A stretch of 64,000 nucleotides of DNA from Rhodoplanes sp963724735 (GTDB taxonomy: Bacteria > Pseudomonadota > Alphaproteobacteria > Rhizobiales > Xanthobacteraceae), in NCBI GenBank assembly GCA_963724735.1, contig CAVRVX010000001.1:62001-126000 (forward strand), read 5' to 3'. Both the position numbers and the translations under genes were made by a program. Position 1 is the first letter of the stretch; every line of letters starts with the position of its first letter. The notes beneath the pieces are model-generated. The model was not told the origin of the DNA and did not search any database. It was given only the letters and a program-made list of their open reading frames with translations. Positions 7,821 to 17,104 of this stretch are shown here, one piece after another.

Positions 7821-9941
7821 ATGCAATCTCCGGGAAGCCCCGCTCAGTCAGCGCGTCCAAAATACCGCGCGGATATTGATGGTCTGCGCGCTGTCGCCGT
7901 GTTGGCCGTTGTCGGGTTCCACGCCTTCCCTGACGCGATCAAGGGCGGCTTCATCGGGGTCGACATCTTCTTTGTCATCTCCGGCTTCCTCATCTCAACG
8001 ATCATCATCGAAGGGCTGAAAAGCGGCACATTCAGCTTTGCCGATTTTTACACCCGTCGCATTCGCCGCATCTTCCCGGCGCTGTTTGTCGTGTTGGCCG
8101 CCTGCTTTGCGCTCGGGTGGTTTACCCTGCTCGCAGATGAATACATGCAACTCGGCAAGCACATCGCGGGCGGCGCCGGCTTCGTCTCGAACTTCGTGCT
8201 GTGGAAGGAGAGCGGCTATTTCGACAGCGCCGCAGAGACCAAGCCGCTGCTCCATCTGTGGAGCTTGGGAATCGAAGAGCAGTTCTACCTCGTCTGGCCT
8301 TTGCTGCTTTGGTTGGCGTGGAGAATCAACCGATTGGCGTTTGCAGTCATCGCCATCGTCGGAGGAGCATCGTTCGTATTTAACCTTGTGAATTCGAACC
8401 CGGTCGCAGCGTTCTATTCGCCGCTGACGCGGTTTTGGGAACTGCTTGCCGGGTCCGCCTTGGCCTACGTCGCCCTGCACGACCGTCAAATCTTTCGCGA
8501 ATTCGTGCGCACCCGCGCGTCATCCATCAAAAGAATTTGGGCATGGCCCAGCGACCGATTATTTGCTTTGCCGGAGGGCGTGACGAGCCAGGCGCTGCGC
8601 GACACCCAATCGATTGCGGCTGCGGCGCTCATCGTTGTCGGCCTGGTGATCATCACGAAAGAAAAACATTTCCCCGGCATCCTGGCGTTGTTGCCCGTTC
8701 TTGGCGCCGCCCTGATCATCGCGGCCGGCGAACGGGCTTGGCTCAATCGCGTCGTCTTGTCCAACCGCGTGCTGGTTTGGTTTGGGCTTATCAGCTTCCC
8801 ACTGTATCTTTGGCACTGGCCGTTGCTGTCGTTTTCGCTCATCCTCGAAGGCGACACGTTGAGCGGCACGATACGCGTCGCTGCCGTGATCGTCTCGATC
8901 GCGCTCGCGTGGCTGACCTACAAGTTGATCGAGCGTCCGCTCCGGTTCGGCAGTCACGGCAGGATCATCGCGTCGGGACTATTCGTGCTGATGGCTTTTG
9001 CCGGTCTTGCTGGATACTACGGCTACAGGCACAACGGCCTGCCGCTGCGCAGCGCAGAGAGGCTTTATGCCGTCAATCCCGATGATTTCAAGAAATACCT
9101 CCCGGAGGCCAGCGATCGGTGGATTTGCGCGGACCCGCGGCTCAAGGACGCGCACTGCGACGTGAGCGGCGCCGGGATGCCAACGGCAGTCGTTATCGGC
9201 GACAGCCATGCGCGCTCGATCTATTATGGCCTGAAGGACGTCTACCTCGAACAAGGAAAGAATTTGGCGCTGCTCAGCCAGGCCGGCTGTCCGCCCTATT
9301 TGAATTTGACGTGGACCAGCCAAGCAAACGGCCCCGAGCACCCTTGTGTCGAAACGAACTCCGTCATCATTGATGAGATCATCGGGGATAGCTCCATCAA
9401 GGAAGTGATCATTACCAGCCGCGGCCCGATTTACGTAACGGGCGTTGGCTTTGGACGTGTTGAGAAGGAGGTCAGGAGCCTGCTTCGGTTGAATCACGAA
9501 CCCTACGGACGGCGCAGCAACGAAGAGTCGTTCAAGGTGGCGCTGCTCGATACGCTGTCCGCGCTGGAGAAAGCGGGGAAGACCGTTATCTTCTTGCACG
9601 ATGTCCCGGAGTTGGAGGCCGACCCTCGAACGTGCATCGGAAGACGCGGGCGATTGTCCGCGAAGAACAATTGCGTGGTCGATTATTCGACGTTTAGCGA
9701 AAGATATCGGAGCTTCAAGGCGGCGGTCGATCCAACTCTTCGCTCGTTTTCAAATGTCCGGGTGATCAATCTTTCCGACGCCCTATGCGACGAAACCTAT
9801 TGTTATGTCGCGCACAACAAGCGATCGATGTATGTGGACACGCATCACCTGAACCGGTATGGGGCCGTCCACGTCGCGCAACATATTAAGGGCGAATTGG
9901 CCGACGTCTTCGCTGAGTCGTCGGGAATTCCGTCGCGCTAG
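7821..9941 (+). CDS. OafA-type acyltransferase (acyltransferase-3 plus SGNH domain)
   Basis: A 706-residue integral membrane O-acyltransferase. Residues about 15-380 are the acyltransferase-3 domain, with about ten helices, the family opening YRADIDGLRAVAVLAVVGFHA (His in helix 1) and GVDIFFVISGFLIS. Residues about 450-700 are an SGNH hydrolase-like periplasmic domain with G460-D-S462-H and the catalytic D673-T-H-H676. This architecture acetylates O-antigen or other surface glycans. ATG 7821 is used; the TTG at 7788 is only an in-frame extension. It is divergent from the FkbM operon and followed by a strong hairpin at 9946-9975. Confidence 0.92.
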   Translation: MQSPGSPAQSARPKYRADIDGLRAVAVLAVVGFHAFPDAIKGGFIGVDIFFVISGFLISTIIIEGLKSGTFSFADFYTRRIRRIFPALFVVLAACFALGWFTLLADEYMQLGKHIAGGAGFVSNFVLWKESGYFDSAAETKPLLHLWSLGIEEQFYLVWPLLLWLAWRINRLAFAVIAIVGGASFVFNLVNSNPVAAFYSPLTRFWELLAGSALAYVALHDRQIFREFVRTRASSIKRIWAWPSDRLFALPEGVTSQALRDTQSIAAAALIVVGLVIITKEKHFPGILALLPVLGAALIIAAGERAWLNRVVLSNRVLVWFGLISFPLYLWHWPLLSFSLILEGDTLSGTIRVAAVIVSIALAWLTYKLIERPLRFGSHGRIIASGLFVLMAFAGLAGYYGYRHNGLPLRSAERLYAVNPDDFKKYLPEASDRWICADPRLKDAHCDVSGAGMPTAVVIGDSHARSIYYGLKDVYLEQGKNLALLSQAGCPPYLNLTWTSQANGPEHPCVETNSVIIDEIIGDSSIKEVIITSRGPIYVTGVGFGRVEKEVRSLLRLNHEPYGRRSNEESFKVALLDTLSALEKAGKTVIFLHDVPELEADPRTCIGRRGRLSAKNNCVVDYSTFSERYRSFKAAVDPTLRSFSNVRVINLSDALCDETYCYVAHNKRSMYVDTHHLNRYGAVHVAQHIKGELADVFAESSGIPSR

Positions 9942-9945
9942 CCGA

Positions 9946-9975
9946 GAACCGCGAAGGCGTTCGCTTTCGCGGTTC
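9946..9975 (+). terminator. Hairpin terminator after the OafA-type gene
   Basis: A perfect 10-bp inverted repeat, GAACCGCGAA then TTCGCGGTTC, lies four bases after the stop codon. The ten-base interior (GGCGTTCGCT) can extend the RNA stem by a G-U and two more pairs to leave a GUUC tetraloop. There is no T tract, so it may be Rho-assisted or an RNA-stabilising 3' end. Confidence 0.6.
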
Positions 9976-12130
9976 ATGATAAGTATCACAATGGCCTCCA
10001 GGCAGATTGGTAAACAATTATTCCACTTGCTGCAATCGCCCGTCGTCGGGATTACTGCTGTGCTTGTGGGAAGCACATCTGTACTCTACGGATTTGCATT
10101 TGGATACATCAACGATGTTGAGGACTTCTATTCGACCGCTCTAGGGACATCCTTATTCGTCAATGCAGCTTTGAGCGGCCAGAATCCATTTTGGACGGAT
10201 TTGCTTGGCCTGGGAATGCCGCAGCCGTTCCGCATTAGTCTAGATTCAACATCCGTTGGCATTTCTTTTCGCGTTATGCGAGCCGATGATAGCCGACAAA
10301 ATCATTGTTGTTGTTCAAGGCTTGGTCGGAACCGTTTTCTTTTACCTTCTGTGCCGTCGGCTTCAAATGCCGACTTGGATAGCCGTGACGTGCAGCCTCT
10401 CATTTATATCCTGTTCGTCAGTTGTCGAATTCTTGTTCATTGATGACTTTTTCAGTTCGTTCTTGAGTTTTTGTCTTTATCCCATCGTATTGTACCTTGT
10501 CGTCATCCTCGGGGATTTCCAATCGAAACAGATGGCGCGTGCAACTGGTGTGGCGATTGGCCTGATCACTGGATTGATGGTCGCCACCGGCCACGCGTCG
10601 CATATTATGTCCTACCTCCTTGTGCTCGGCGTGTTCATCTCCTTCTCTCCTGATTTGATTAGAACGAAGTGGAAAGTCCTTTTCGTGGCGGCAATTGTCT
10701 GTGCTTTGGTTTCCCTTGGCGTCGTCAGTCTATTGGCGAGTGAATTTCATCGTTTTCCGAAAGACGTCGCGCGATTTGTTCATCCGAACTCATCGGTTTA
10801 TCTGAACGAGCTCTCAGCCTTTGGGCTTGCATATTGGGACGGAATCGGGAGCTCATGGAGCCAATTTGAAGCGCTCGTCCTGCAAATGGTTTTCGCGTAA
10901 TCGCGTTCGTCCCGATTGCCGCAGCCGGCGCCGTGATCGCGCTTTTCTTCCCGTTAGGTCGACAAGGGATACGTATAAAAGCGGCTTTGTTGGCGACGTT
11001 GCTATTCATGTTTTTTCCTCCTTCCCCACTTTCAAAGATAGTCAGTGCGACTTGGGTGTTCCGGGATGGTGTGAATGTTTTCGGTCTGTTGTTGTTTGGA
11101 CTTGTCCTTGCGCAGGTGTCGACCGGACCGGCGGCGGCATCCAGATCGGTTGTCGGAACGGTGTGCGTTGCACAGGTGCTGCTGTTGATGCTGTTCTTGT
11201 CTCCGCGCTGGCACCGGGCGATTGAAAATGATGTGGCGCGTGATGCTGTTCCGGCCAGTCAATCGTCCCTAAGGAACGGTGGGATTGTTTTCAGGGAATT
11301 GAAGAAATTAGTTGGCTCTACGGTCAGCCGGATTCTCATGACGGAGGAACTTGCAAACGAAGCCCGTCGCGGCCGTTTGTTGTCCGGCGGCGTCGTCGTC
11401 AACGGAGCGGCTTTACATGGTCTGGCCATTATCAACGCGTTTCCGCGAGGCATTGCGACCGGCGCTCTTTATCCCGACCATCAGCCTGATGGAGGGCACG
11501 ATCAACGCGACCGGAACAAATACGAAGGATAAAGCATTTCTGGATACGCTGGGTATAGGTCATGTATTAGCGCTCGATAATGAATCGGTGGCTGCCGGGC
11601 TGGAAAAAATAGGCGATATTCGAGTTTCAGCCGCAATCAGCATATCAGTGTGGCGCAATCCCGATGCTTGGCCGAAGGTGGTCGAACTCGATGAACAGGC
11701 GCTCCATCTCATTCCAACCATAGACCCGGAATGCGGGCACGATCGGTTCTTATGCTCTACATTCGAACCCCTGCGGCGATTATTGAGAGATCGGCCGGCG
11801 ATCGAAATCGTTCAGCAAGGCGGGCGCATCGCGATAGCGTTGAAGCCGGCCGAACGGGAACGCATCCTGCTGATCAACAGCTGGTACAGACCGGAATGGA
11901 ATGCGACCAATTCCCAGGCAGCGGTCGTTCCGTTATTTGGGCAACTGCTCGGAGTTATCGTGCCAAAGAGCACAACACATGTGACAGTGACGTATAGGCC
12001 GGCCGGCGTGTTGTTCGGCTATGCAATAAGTGCGTTTACAGTCTTGTTCGCCAGCGTGGTTATTATCGTTCTCATCGTTCGCACAACATCGAAGTATGCG
12101 AGCCGGACGAGCCGGGTCGCACAACCATGA
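9976..12130 (+). pseudogene. YfhO-like multi-pass membrane protein broken by three frameshifts
   Basis: One gene is split over two alternating frames. The N-terminal part starts at ATG 9976 or 9991. The frame changes near 10,240 (before IQHPLAFLFALCEP), near 10,885-10,900 (LQMV joins to FRVIAFVPIAAAGAV) and near 11,440-11,465 (FPRGIAT joins to ALFIPTISLMEG). The joined product is about 715 residues with many transmembrane helices and a periplasmic C-terminal part containing LHGLAIINAFPRG and LGIGHVLAL, which resembles YfhO-type membrane proteins involved in glycan decoration. The region is visibly richer in A/T than its neighbours, which fits an acquired, decaying gene. Sequencing indels are the alternative. 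Confidence 0.7.
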
Positions 12131-12204
12131 GCGATCGCCGATGACCGTCCGCTGGTGGAATTGAGCGGGCGGGGCCGTTCGCCGTGCGGCTTCAGGGGCG
12201 GGAC

Positions 12205-12230
12205 GAAAGTCGGACCAGTGAGACTTTCGC
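12205..12230. terminator. Inverted repeat between two convergent transcription units
   Basis: CGAAAGTC and its exact complement GACTTTCG form an 8-bp stem with a ten-base loop. It lies between the end of the YfhO-like pseudogene (12,130) and the end of the ABC ATPase gene (12,260), where a bidirectional terminator would be expected. There is no clear T tract on either side. Confidence 0.4.
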
Positions 12231-12259
12231 GAGCGATGATGGCGATCTGAGCCTTCCGG

Positions 12260-13009
12260 TCATTTTGTCGGAGCAATCCGCTGGATCGCCTCCTTGACGG
12301 GGCCGTCGAAGGTCATGCGGCCGCTCTCGAGCACGATCGCGCGTGTGCAAAGGCTCTCAACGAGCGGGAAGTTGTGTGACGCGAACACGAGAATATGCGA
12401 GCGGTCGATCATGTCGCGCAAGCGGCGGTCGGCCCGCGAAAGGAACTCGCGATCGCCGGCGGCGATCCATTCATCCAGCAGCAGGACTTCGGCATCGACG
12501 CTGGTGGCGAGCGAAAACAGCAGGCGAAGTCCCATCCCGCTGGAATACGTGCGCACGGGAAAGTCGAGGAAATCGCCAAGGCCGCTGAAACTTGCGATAT
12601 CGTCGATCTTCCGTTCGACCTCGCTCCGGGTCAGCCCCATCAACAGCCCGCGCAGCAGGATGTTTTCATAGCCGGTCGCCTCCTCGTCGAATCCGAGCTT
12701 GATGTCGAACAGAGGCACCAGCCGGCCGCTCGTGTCGAGACGCCCCGCAGTGGGATGGTAAATGCCCGCCATACACCGCAGCAAAGTGGTCTTGCCCGCC
12801 CCATTGGCGCCGAGCAGGGCAACTCGTTCCCCGCTGCGAATCGTGAGGTCGATATCGCTCAACGCTCGCACGACAACGCGGCCGGTCTTGTCGGACGCGC
12901 CGATGAAACCGCCAACGGCGGTGCGAAACAACGCCTTTCGCAGCTGGCGTCCTGCCTTCTGATAGATCGGAAACTCGATCCCAATATTTTTGAGCAACAA
13001 ATGCGGCAT
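12260..13009 (-). CDS. ABC transporter ATPase for polysaccharide export (Wzt/KpsT-like)
   Basis: A 249-residue nucleotide-binding subunit. Walker A is GANGAGKTT (67-75), the ABC signature is YSSGMGLRL (155-163), Walker B is VLLLDE (175-180) with catalytic Glu180, and the H-loop is FASHNF near 210. The sequence ETGYENILLRGLLMGLT-like region (ATGYENILLRGLLMGL) is typical of the ABC-2 O-antigen/capsule exporter group. It lacks the extra C-terminal carbohydrate-binding domain found in long Wzt proteins, so it resembles KpsT or the short Wzt type. The permease gene lies 29 bases upstream on the same strand. No Wzx or Wzy is visible, so export by the ABC route is likely. Confidence 0.9.
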   Translation of the reverse strand: MPHLLLKNIGIEFPIYQKAGRQLRKALFRTAVGGFIGASDKTGRVVVRALSDIDLTIRSGERVALLGANGAGKTTLLRCMAGIYHPTAGRLDTSGRLVPLFDIKLGFDEEATGYENILLRGLLMGLTRSEVERKIDDIASFSGLGDFLDFPVRTYSSGMGLRLLFSLATSVDAEVLLLDEWIAAGDREFLSRADRRLRDMIDRSHILVFASHNFPLVESLCTRAIVLESGRMTFDGPVKEAIQRIAPTK

Positions 13010-13038
13010 GGCGGCCTATCGTCCACTGCAATGCATGA

Positions 13039-13839
13039 TCACAGCCAAAAGGCTATGCGATGAGAAAACTTTCCGAACATCGTATAACCGATCAACAAAG
13101 CGACCAGCGCTGTTCCTGTCGCCATGGACAATTCGAAGAGCGAAGGCGGATGGCCGAGGATAGGCCCGCGAACCACGTCCACGAGATAGTAAAGCGGGTT
13201 GAAATCCATAAAGATGACGGTTCTCTTTCCGCGCAGGCTGCCCGGCATCCAAAGGATCGGAGTCAGAAGGAAGAAAAGTTGCAGCGCCGCGCCGATGATC
13301 TGTTGGATATCGCGAAAGCGCGTACAAAGAACTCCCAGCGTAAGCACCGCGCCGGTGAGCGTCGCGACAACGATGATGATCCCCGGAATGACGAGCAGGA
13401 TCGACAAGTTGATCGGCCACCGGAAAATGAGCCATACCAGCGCGACGAGTGAAAGATTGTGGGTAAAGACGATCAGCTGGCGCGCCATCATGCGATAAAC
13501 ATGCGTTATCAAAGGCGTGATGGTCGACTTGATGAGACCGGCCGATTGCGTAAAGACCGCGCAACCTTCGAGGATCGTGGAGCTGATTAGCGTCCATGTA
13601 ATGATGCCCGTCGCGAAGAAAGGCATGTAGGCGGATAGGTTCGTGCCGAAGATCGTGCCGAACACCAGGCCGACCGAACCGATCATCGCTCCCATGCTGA
13701 GCGTGACCCACCACGGTCCGAGGACCGTCCGACGGTAGCGCAGACTGGTATCGGTCCACGCCAACGTGAACCAACGATCGAAGTCGCGCAGGCCCGCAAC
13801 GCTTTCGCCGAACGCGGACGCGATATAGCCGGAACTCAT
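13039..13839 (-). CDS. ABC-2 type polysaccharide export permease (Wzm/KpsM-like)
   Basis: A 266-residue protein with six hydrophobic helices. It opens with an amphipathic region (FDRWFTLAWTDTSLRYRRTVLGPWW) that matches the family's conserved DLRxRYRRSxLGPxW interface, and later has LLTPILWMPGSLRG and FNPLYYLVDVVRGPILG, also typical. ATG 13,839 is used; the frame is open further upstream, but the extra residues are not membrane-protein-like. It pairs with the ATPase gene downstream to move a lipid-linked glycan across the inner membrane. A perfect 28-bp palindrome lies about 150 bp upstream. Confidence 0.9.
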   Translation of the reverse strand: MSSGYIASAFGESVAGLRDFDRWFTLAWTDTSLRYRRTVLGPWWVTLSMGAMIGSVGLVFGTIFGTNLSAYMPFFATGIITWTLISSTILEGCAVFTQSAGLIKSTITPLITHVYRMMARQLIVFTHNLSLVALVWLIFRWPINLSILLVIPGIIIVVATLTGAVLTLGVLCTRFRDIQQIIGAALQLFFLLTPILWMPGSLRGKRTVIFMDFNPLYYLVDVVRGPILGHPPSLFELSMATGTALVALLIGYTMFGKFSHRIAFWL

Positions 13840-14466
13840 CGAGAGCGATCCATAATCCGAGGCGAGGGCGCGATGACCGCCGACCGCGCATGCCGGTCGC
13901 AGAGCGGCGTCGCGAGAGGGCAACAATGCGCAAGCTCGAGCGACAAATCCAAGCGGAAAGGCGGCTCTTCCTGCAGCATCGAACACCACGGCAATCGAAA
14001 CCGATCGGTTTCGATTGCAATCACGCGAACTCGCCCCAAGTCAGCAGCGCCCCAACCGAAGCCATGTCATCGGCGAATCGCGGCTTTGGCTACACATAAG
14101 ACGCTTGCCAACGGGTCTGCCGCCGCCAAGAAAAGTCGATGTGTTGAAGCCTATTGCAAACATCTCGTCAAGTCGTTTGACGGTCGGGAAAGGCGGGTGC
14201 GAAGCGGCAGAATATACAGGCTGAGTCGCGTTCGCTCGGTGCAGGCGCACTGCTGTATCCCGCCTCGTCGAAAGCAAAACACGGGGGTTCGCCGCGGGCC
14301 GCAAAGCGGAGGCGTCGAACACAAATCCAGACATCGTCGTCCGAGACAGTGTCAGCAGGCGTGGGCGACGTTCACGCGAAAGCAGATAAGATGATCGTTG
14401 ATCAGACAACGAAGCTCCGCCTCTGAAATCGTAACGCGGAATAGGGACGTCGTCAGTATTCTGCCT
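13840..14466. other. 627-bp intergenic stretch with no convincing gene
   Basis: It lies between wzm (starting leftward at 13,839) and the end of the GT2 gene (14,467). Short ORFs on both strands lack ribosome sites and family features. The only clear structure is the palindrome at 13,991-14,018. The wzm promoter should lie here. Confidence 0.6.
13991..14018. promoter_or_regulatory. Perfect 28-bp palindrome upstream of wzm
   Basis: The 14-base half GCAATCGAAACCGA is followed directly by its exact reverse complement with no spacer. The flanking bases (G before, A after) do not pair, so the symmetry ends exactly at 28 bp. It is centred about 165 bp upstream of the wzm start codon. The size and zero spacing suit a dimeric DNA-binding protein; which one is unknown. 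Confidence 0.5.
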
Positions 14467-15435
14467 TTACTGCGCAGCGCGGAATTTATCGTACTGCGAG
14501 AGCGGCGGGCGAGACGGTGATCTCCGCAGCCGTTTCGGCATGCGTTGCCGAAGGTGATAGCGATGATCGGGTCGCAACAGTTCGGTGAAGGGATTGACGA
14601 ACCGAGCTCGTATCATGTTCTGCCAATCCCGCGGGATACAGCCGAATACCGGTTCCTGCGAGCTGATGGCCATGCGCTTCGACGAGATCAGCTGACTGAC
14701 GGCCAACCAGGCAGCACGCCGAACAGTCCAATACGGCGACCATCGGTTGAGAAAACCGTACTTTTGGATATAAAGACTGCGGAATTTTTCGTGTTTTTCC
14801 ATGAGGCTCTTGTATTCCGCACTCAAATTGTCTTCCGGCCAATTGCGGTAATGAAGTAAGGCGACCGACCGCGTGTACACCACGTCGTAGCCGCTCAGCA
14901 GGACCTTGGCCGTCAAATCTGGGTCGATGCCGTAATCGCGGAACGCAGGACAAAAACCGCCGACCTGACGCAGCACGGTAGTCGGCAGCAAGCCCTGGTT
15001 GACGTTGAGGATGCCAAGCCATGACACCCCGCCGATATAGGGATGATCCGAAAATGGACCGATTACGTCGCGGGTCTTGAGAGCGATGAGACCAATCCGC
15101 GGATCGGAGCGCGCGATTTCGAGCGCACGGTCAAGTCCATGGTCGACAACCTCGTTGTCGTCGCTCAGCCAGCACACATAAGGCGTTTCGATCCGGTCAA
15201 ACACCGCGTTATAGGCTTGGGCCTGGCCGACCCTGCGTCCTTCCAGCACCGGGCGGACGCGGTCCGACGCGATTTCATTCAGATATTCAACCGTTCCATC
15301 GGTCGAGCCGGCATCCGTGACATAGATGACGTACGGCGATTCGGTTTCGCGGACGATGCTGTCAATGCAACGCTTGATCTGGTCGATCCGATTGAACGTT
15401 CCAACAACAACAGAAAGCGTTGGCGTATCAGGCAT
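14467..15435 (-). CDS. Glycosyltransferase family 2 protein
   Basis: A 322-residue GT-A fold inverting transferase. Visible motifs are SVVVGTFNRIDQIKRCIDS at the N-terminus, DAGSTDGT (nucleotide-binding Asp), and WLSDDNEV near residue 90 (the metal-binding DxD region). YGIDPDLTAKVLLSGYDVVY follows, corresponding to the catalytic ED region of family 2. ATG 15,435 is used because upstream residues in the open frame do not resemble the family. It stands alone on the minus strand, with its 3' end facing the wzm upstream region. It probably adds one residue to the repeat unit. Confidence 0.85.
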   Translation of the reverse strand: MPDTPTLSVVVGTFNRIDQIKRCIDSIVRETESPYVIYVTDAGSTDGTVEYLNEIASDRVRPVLEGRRVGQAQAYNAVFDRIETPYVCWLSDDNEVVDHGLDRALEIARSDPRIGLIALKTRDVIGPFSDHPYIGGVSWLGILNVNQGLLPTTVLRQVGGFCPAFRDYGIDPDLTAKVLLSGYDVVYTRSVALLHYRNWPEDNLSAEYKSLMEKHEKFRSLYIQKYGFLNRWSPYWTVRRAAWLAVSQLISSKRMAISSQEPVFGCIPRDWQNMIRARFVNPFTELLRPDHRYHLRQRMPKRLRRSPSRPPLSQYDKFRAAQ

Positions 15436-15806
15436 TTTTGATGTAACCGCAGTCGCCAATCGTGTGTCCGTGAAACGTAGCCCAGCAGCGGGCACGTCTG
15501 TTGGTAGCTGAGATTTCGAATTGCAAAAACATATAATCGCATAGTTTGAAGTAATTCGGCAACCAGGACGTTGGCATGGTTTCCGATCGGCCCCGGCCAG
15601 GCTCACCTTCCTCGGGATCGATTAATCGCCATTGCATGGGTTCTATATGATCTGCTTTAGCAGACAGGCAAGGCAATACGTTGCGAGCGGTCAATGCCCG
15701 CTCGGTTTTCGCCGCTCGAAACGGTCGTAGAGGCGAATTGGTCGCGGCAGGGGGCTGCCGATTTGGGGCAAATGCCGAACAGACTAAGAGAACGACAGGC
15801 CGTACG
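15436..15806. other. 371-bp divergent intergenic region
   Basis: It separates the leftward GT2 gene from the rightward GT4 gene, so it should contain two promoters. I see no ORF with a ribosome site, no strong inverted repeat and no recognisable regulator box. Confidence 0.5.
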
Positions 15807-17087
15807 ATGAAGGCGATCGCCATAAATGCCCAATTGAATCCGTTCGTCGGAGGAGGTGTCGAGACTAACCTGCAGTCCCTGTTGGGCTGCAAGGCGATTC
15901 GCGCCACCGACTTGTCGATCAAGCTCCTGGCGATCGAGCGATATACGGAGGCCGTTCGCCAGATCAGCCCGTCAAACGCCGAAGCCGTCCCATGGCCTTG
16001 GGGACAGGACCCCATCACGGTCAGACGGACGCTGTTTGACGGTTGGGTGTCGCGCCTGCCGCCGCCCGTGCGGCGGCAGAAGGTCGAACGATGGCGCGTG
16101 CAAACCGAACTGAAAAACGAGCGCGCGCTGAGGGAACTCGCCGCCAAGGGGGACGCGGACCTGAAGCGCCTTGGGGTCGGGGCCGTCCATTTCCCGGCTT
16201 CGTACATATTCGCGACTGAACTGCCGTTTCTCTACGAACCCTGGGACCTTCAGCACCGGCATTATCCGGAGTTCTTCACCCTCCCGGAGTACAAGCGGCG
16301 GGAGTTCGTCTACCGGAGGGGCTGCGAGCGAGCGGCTCTGGTCATCACCGCGACGCATTGGATCAAGGACGACATTGTCCGGCAATATGGGATCGACCGA
16401 TCGAAGATCGCAGTAATTCCACGCGCAAGCATTTTTACCGCCAAGCAAATCGAGGACTCGCAACGGCGCGCTTTGCTTGCCGCGCTCGGCGTTCCGGATC
16501 AGTTCATATTCTATCCGGCAATGGCGTTTCCGCATAAGAACCACATTCGGCTGTTTCAGGCGCTTACTATTCTGCGAGACAAACGCGGCATCCGTCCGAC
16601 CCTGGTCATGAGCGGCCGCATCCACAAGCCGTTCTGGCCGGAAATCATGAGGCAGATCAAACAGCTTCATCTGAGCGACCAGGTCCGACCGCTCGGGCGA
16701 GTGACCGAGGATCAACTCGCGGCGCTGTTCCAGTCGGCGCAGTTCATGGTTTTTCCGTCGTTGTTCGAGGGTTTGGGCTTGCCGCTGCTGGAGGCTTTCA
16801 TGCATCGCCTGCCTGTCCTGGCGGCGGCGGCGACGTCAATTCCGGAGGTCGTGGGCGACGCCGCGATGCTGTTCGACCCGAATGATCCGGAGGCCATCGC
16901 CGAGGCGATCGCCGCGGCGCTGAACGATCCCGCGCGATTGAGCTCGCTCGTCGAGAAAGGCCTCAACCGGCTCGCAGCCTTCGACTGGGACGTCGCGGGA
17001 CCCAAGTTTGTGGCTTGCTATCGTCATGTCCTCGGCGCCCCGCTCGATGTCGAAGAGCGCGTTTGGCTTGACGCTGCGCTTGTCTGA
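15807..17087 (+). CDS. Glycosyltransferase family 4 protein
   Basis: A 426-residue retaining GT-B transferase. The N-terminus has INAQLNPFVGGGVETNLQSLL, in which the glycine-rich loop follows the first strand. The C-terminal half has the donor site SLFEGLGLPLLEAFMHRLPV, the E-x7-E motif of GT4, preceded by ILRDKRGIRPTLVMSG. Close relatives are often annotated as mannosyltransferases, but the donor cannot be read from sequence. ATG 15,807 is used over upstream GTG/ATG codons because the family fold starts at MKAIAINAQ. A methyltransferase gene follows after 17 bases. Confidence 0.85.
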   Translation: MKAIAINAQLNPFVGGGVETNLQSLLGCKAIRATDLSIKLLAIERYTEAVRQISPSNAEAVPWPWGQDPITVRRTLFDGWVSRLPPPVRRQKVERWRVQTELKNERALRELAAKGDADLKRLGVGAVHFPASYIFATELPFLYEPWDLQHRHYPEFFTLPEYKRREFVYRRGCERAALVITATHWIKDDIVRQYGIDRSKIAVIPRASIFTAKQIEDSQRRALLAALGVPDQFIFYPAMAFPHKNHIRLFQALTILRDKRGIRPTLVMSGRIHKPFWPEIMRQIKQLHLSDQVRPLGRVTEDQLAALFQSAQFMVFPSLFEGLGLPLLEAFMHRLPVLAAAATSIPEVVGDAAMLFDPNDPEAIAEAIAAALNDPARLSSLVEKGLNRLAAFDWDVAGPKFVACYRHVLGAPLDVEERVWLDAALV

Positions 17088-17104
17088 AATCAAGAGGGAC
17101 GCCC

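Noticed and set aside
14041..14409. A 122-codon minus-strand frame in the wzm upstream gap
   Set aside because: Weak composition, no ribosome site and no family features; the palindrome region shows no coding bias.
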